Below, piece after piece: positions 39,416-40,138 of a stretch of DNA of 40,138 nucleotides. The notes beneath the pieces were generated by a model. That model had not been told where the DNA came from. It was given only the letters and a program-made list of their open reading frames with translations, and searched no databases. The position numbers and the translations under genes were made by a program. The stretch is from SZUA-117 sp964630795. GTDB lineage: Bacteria > Pseudomonadota > Gammaproteobacteria > Steroidobacterales > Woeseiaceae. The DNA is taken from positions 1 through 40,138 of the forward strand of contig CAZVWF010000015.1 of NCBI GenBank assembly GCA_964630795.1, written 5' to 3'. Numbering within the stretch: position 1 is the stretch's first letter; every line of letters begins with the position of its first letter.

Positions 39416-40138
39416 CTAACGAGTCAAAACCTGCATGGCTTCACGATATTTTTCGCCCGTGCGCTTGAGAACATCCGACGGAAGTGCAGGCCCCGGTGGA
39501 GTCTGGTCCCAGTCCAGGGTGTCGAGGTAATCGCGCACAAACTGCTTGTCGTAACTGGGCGGGCTGATACCCGTTCGGTATTCGGCTGACGGCCAGAAGC
39601 GTGAGGAGTCCGGCGTCAGCATCTCGTCGATGATGTAGAGATTGCCTGCGTTGTCCTGACCGAATTCAAACTTGGTATCGGCAATGATGATGCCACGGTC
39701 CAGCGCGTAGGCTGCAGCCCGCTCATATATGGCGATGGTCAGGTCGCGAACGCGGGCAGCGAGTTCGGCGCCAATCATCGACTCGGCCTTCTCATAGCTG
39801 ATGTTTTCATCGTGATCGCCGGCTTCGGCTTTGGTTGCAGGCGTGAACAGGGTTTCCGGCAGCCGAGCAGCCTGTTCGAGGCCCTCCGGCAGGGGAATAC
39901 CGCAAACGGCGCCGGTCTCCAGGTAGTCGCGCCAGCCTGAGCCAATCAGGTAGCCGCGGGCCACCGCTTCAATCGGCAATGGTTGCAGGCATTTGACGAT
40001 GATCGATCGATACTCGAGCGTCCGAATCAGCGCCTCGTCGTCAATGACGGACGACAGTGGTTTGTGCGTCAAATGATTCGGCACCAGGTCTGCCATCATG
40101 CCGAACCAGAAGTTGGACAGTTCCGTCAGTATGCGACC
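39416..40138 (-). CDS. purC: SAICAR synthase (N-terminus beyond the window)
   Basis: The last 240 residues of phosphoribosylaminoimidazole-succinocarboxamide synthase are visible; the 5' end runs off the right edge. The enzyme joins aspartate to CAIR in purine synthesis. The visible part opens GRILTELSNFWFGMMADLVPNH, then CLQPLPIEAVARGYLIGSGW, ETLFTPATKAEAGDHDENIS, IIADTKFEFG and IIDEMLTPDSSRFWP, all typical of the longer PurC form. An internal ATG at 40099 is not the true start, because the family motif continues in frame to the window edge. It is upstream of the YihY-family gene. PurE and PurK, which make its substrate, lie 4 kb away. Confidence 0.96.
   Translation of the reverse strand, partial: GRILTELSNFWFGMMADLVPNHLTHKPLSSVIDDEALIRTLEYRSIIVKCLQPLPIEAVARGYLIGSGWRDYLETGAVCGIPLPEGLEQAARLPETLFTPATKAEAGDHDENISYEKAESMIGAELAARVRDLTIAIYERAAAYALDRGIIIADTKFEFGQDNAGNLYIIDEMLTPDSSRFWPSAEYRTGISPPSYDKQFVRDYLDTLDWDQTPPGPALPSDVLKRTGEKYREAMQVLTR

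Overview
The window looks like a piece of a gammaproteobacterial chromosome, G+C-rich and densely coding. It is probably a draft or metagenome-derived assembly, because it contains one run of 10 N (27447-27456) and one of 100 N (33360-33459). The taxonomic call rests on gene content and order: miaB-ybeZ-ybeY-corC-lnt, leuS-lptE, holA-nadD-rsfS-rlmH, maf-rng-yhdP-tldD and yjgA/pmbA are classic gammaproteobacterial blocks. A DUF6491-like protein, a long variant Trm112 protein and an ExeA-type ATPase fused to an FHA domain suggest a lineage near the Lysobacterales/Woeseiales rather than an enteric; that finer placement is inference.

Layout. 1-2508: the 5' part of an ABC-F ATPase (uup, minus strand), slyX, a small cupin, an exported cyclophilin and a secreted DUF6491-like protein. 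2626-8692: uvrA (minus), divergent from an MFS transporter, then ssb and miaB. 8848-12843: the ybeZ-ybeY-corC-lnt block for rRNA maturation and lipoprotein acylation. 12910-15517: a TetR regulator, APS kinase and ATP sulfurylase cassette behind a palindrome-bearing promoter. 15631-18547: leuS and lptE. 18564-23174: a small HExxH protein, a six-helix membrane protein, a cysS-sufE-yidD chain, a MerC-like protein (minus) and a Trm112-like protein. 23228-33230: holA-nadD-rsfS-rlmH-maf-rng-yhdP-tldD, tightly packed on the plus strand. 33294-34423: a truncated small membrane gene and a truncated ExeA-FHA ATPase meeting in the assembly gap. 34512-36640: yjgA-purE-purK (minus). 36706-40138: pmbA (plus), then a YihY-family membrane protein and the 3' part of purC (minus).

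Most of the window is housekeeping: DNA repair and replication (uvrA, ssb, holA), translation and RNA processing (miaB, ybeY, leuS, cysS, rsfS, rlmH, rng, yjgA), envelope biogenesis (lnt, lptE, yidD, yhdP), purine synthesis (purE, purK, purC) and the TldD/PmbA protease pair. The accessory content is modest. The best candidates for follow-up are the TetR-apsK-sat cassette with its 20-bp palindrome, the uncharacterised HExxH protein at 18564, the ExeA-FHA fusion, and the structured 305-bp leader before cysS. I saw no CRISPR array, phage, insertion sequence, tRNA or rRNA, and nothing that amounts to a clearly new multi-gene system.
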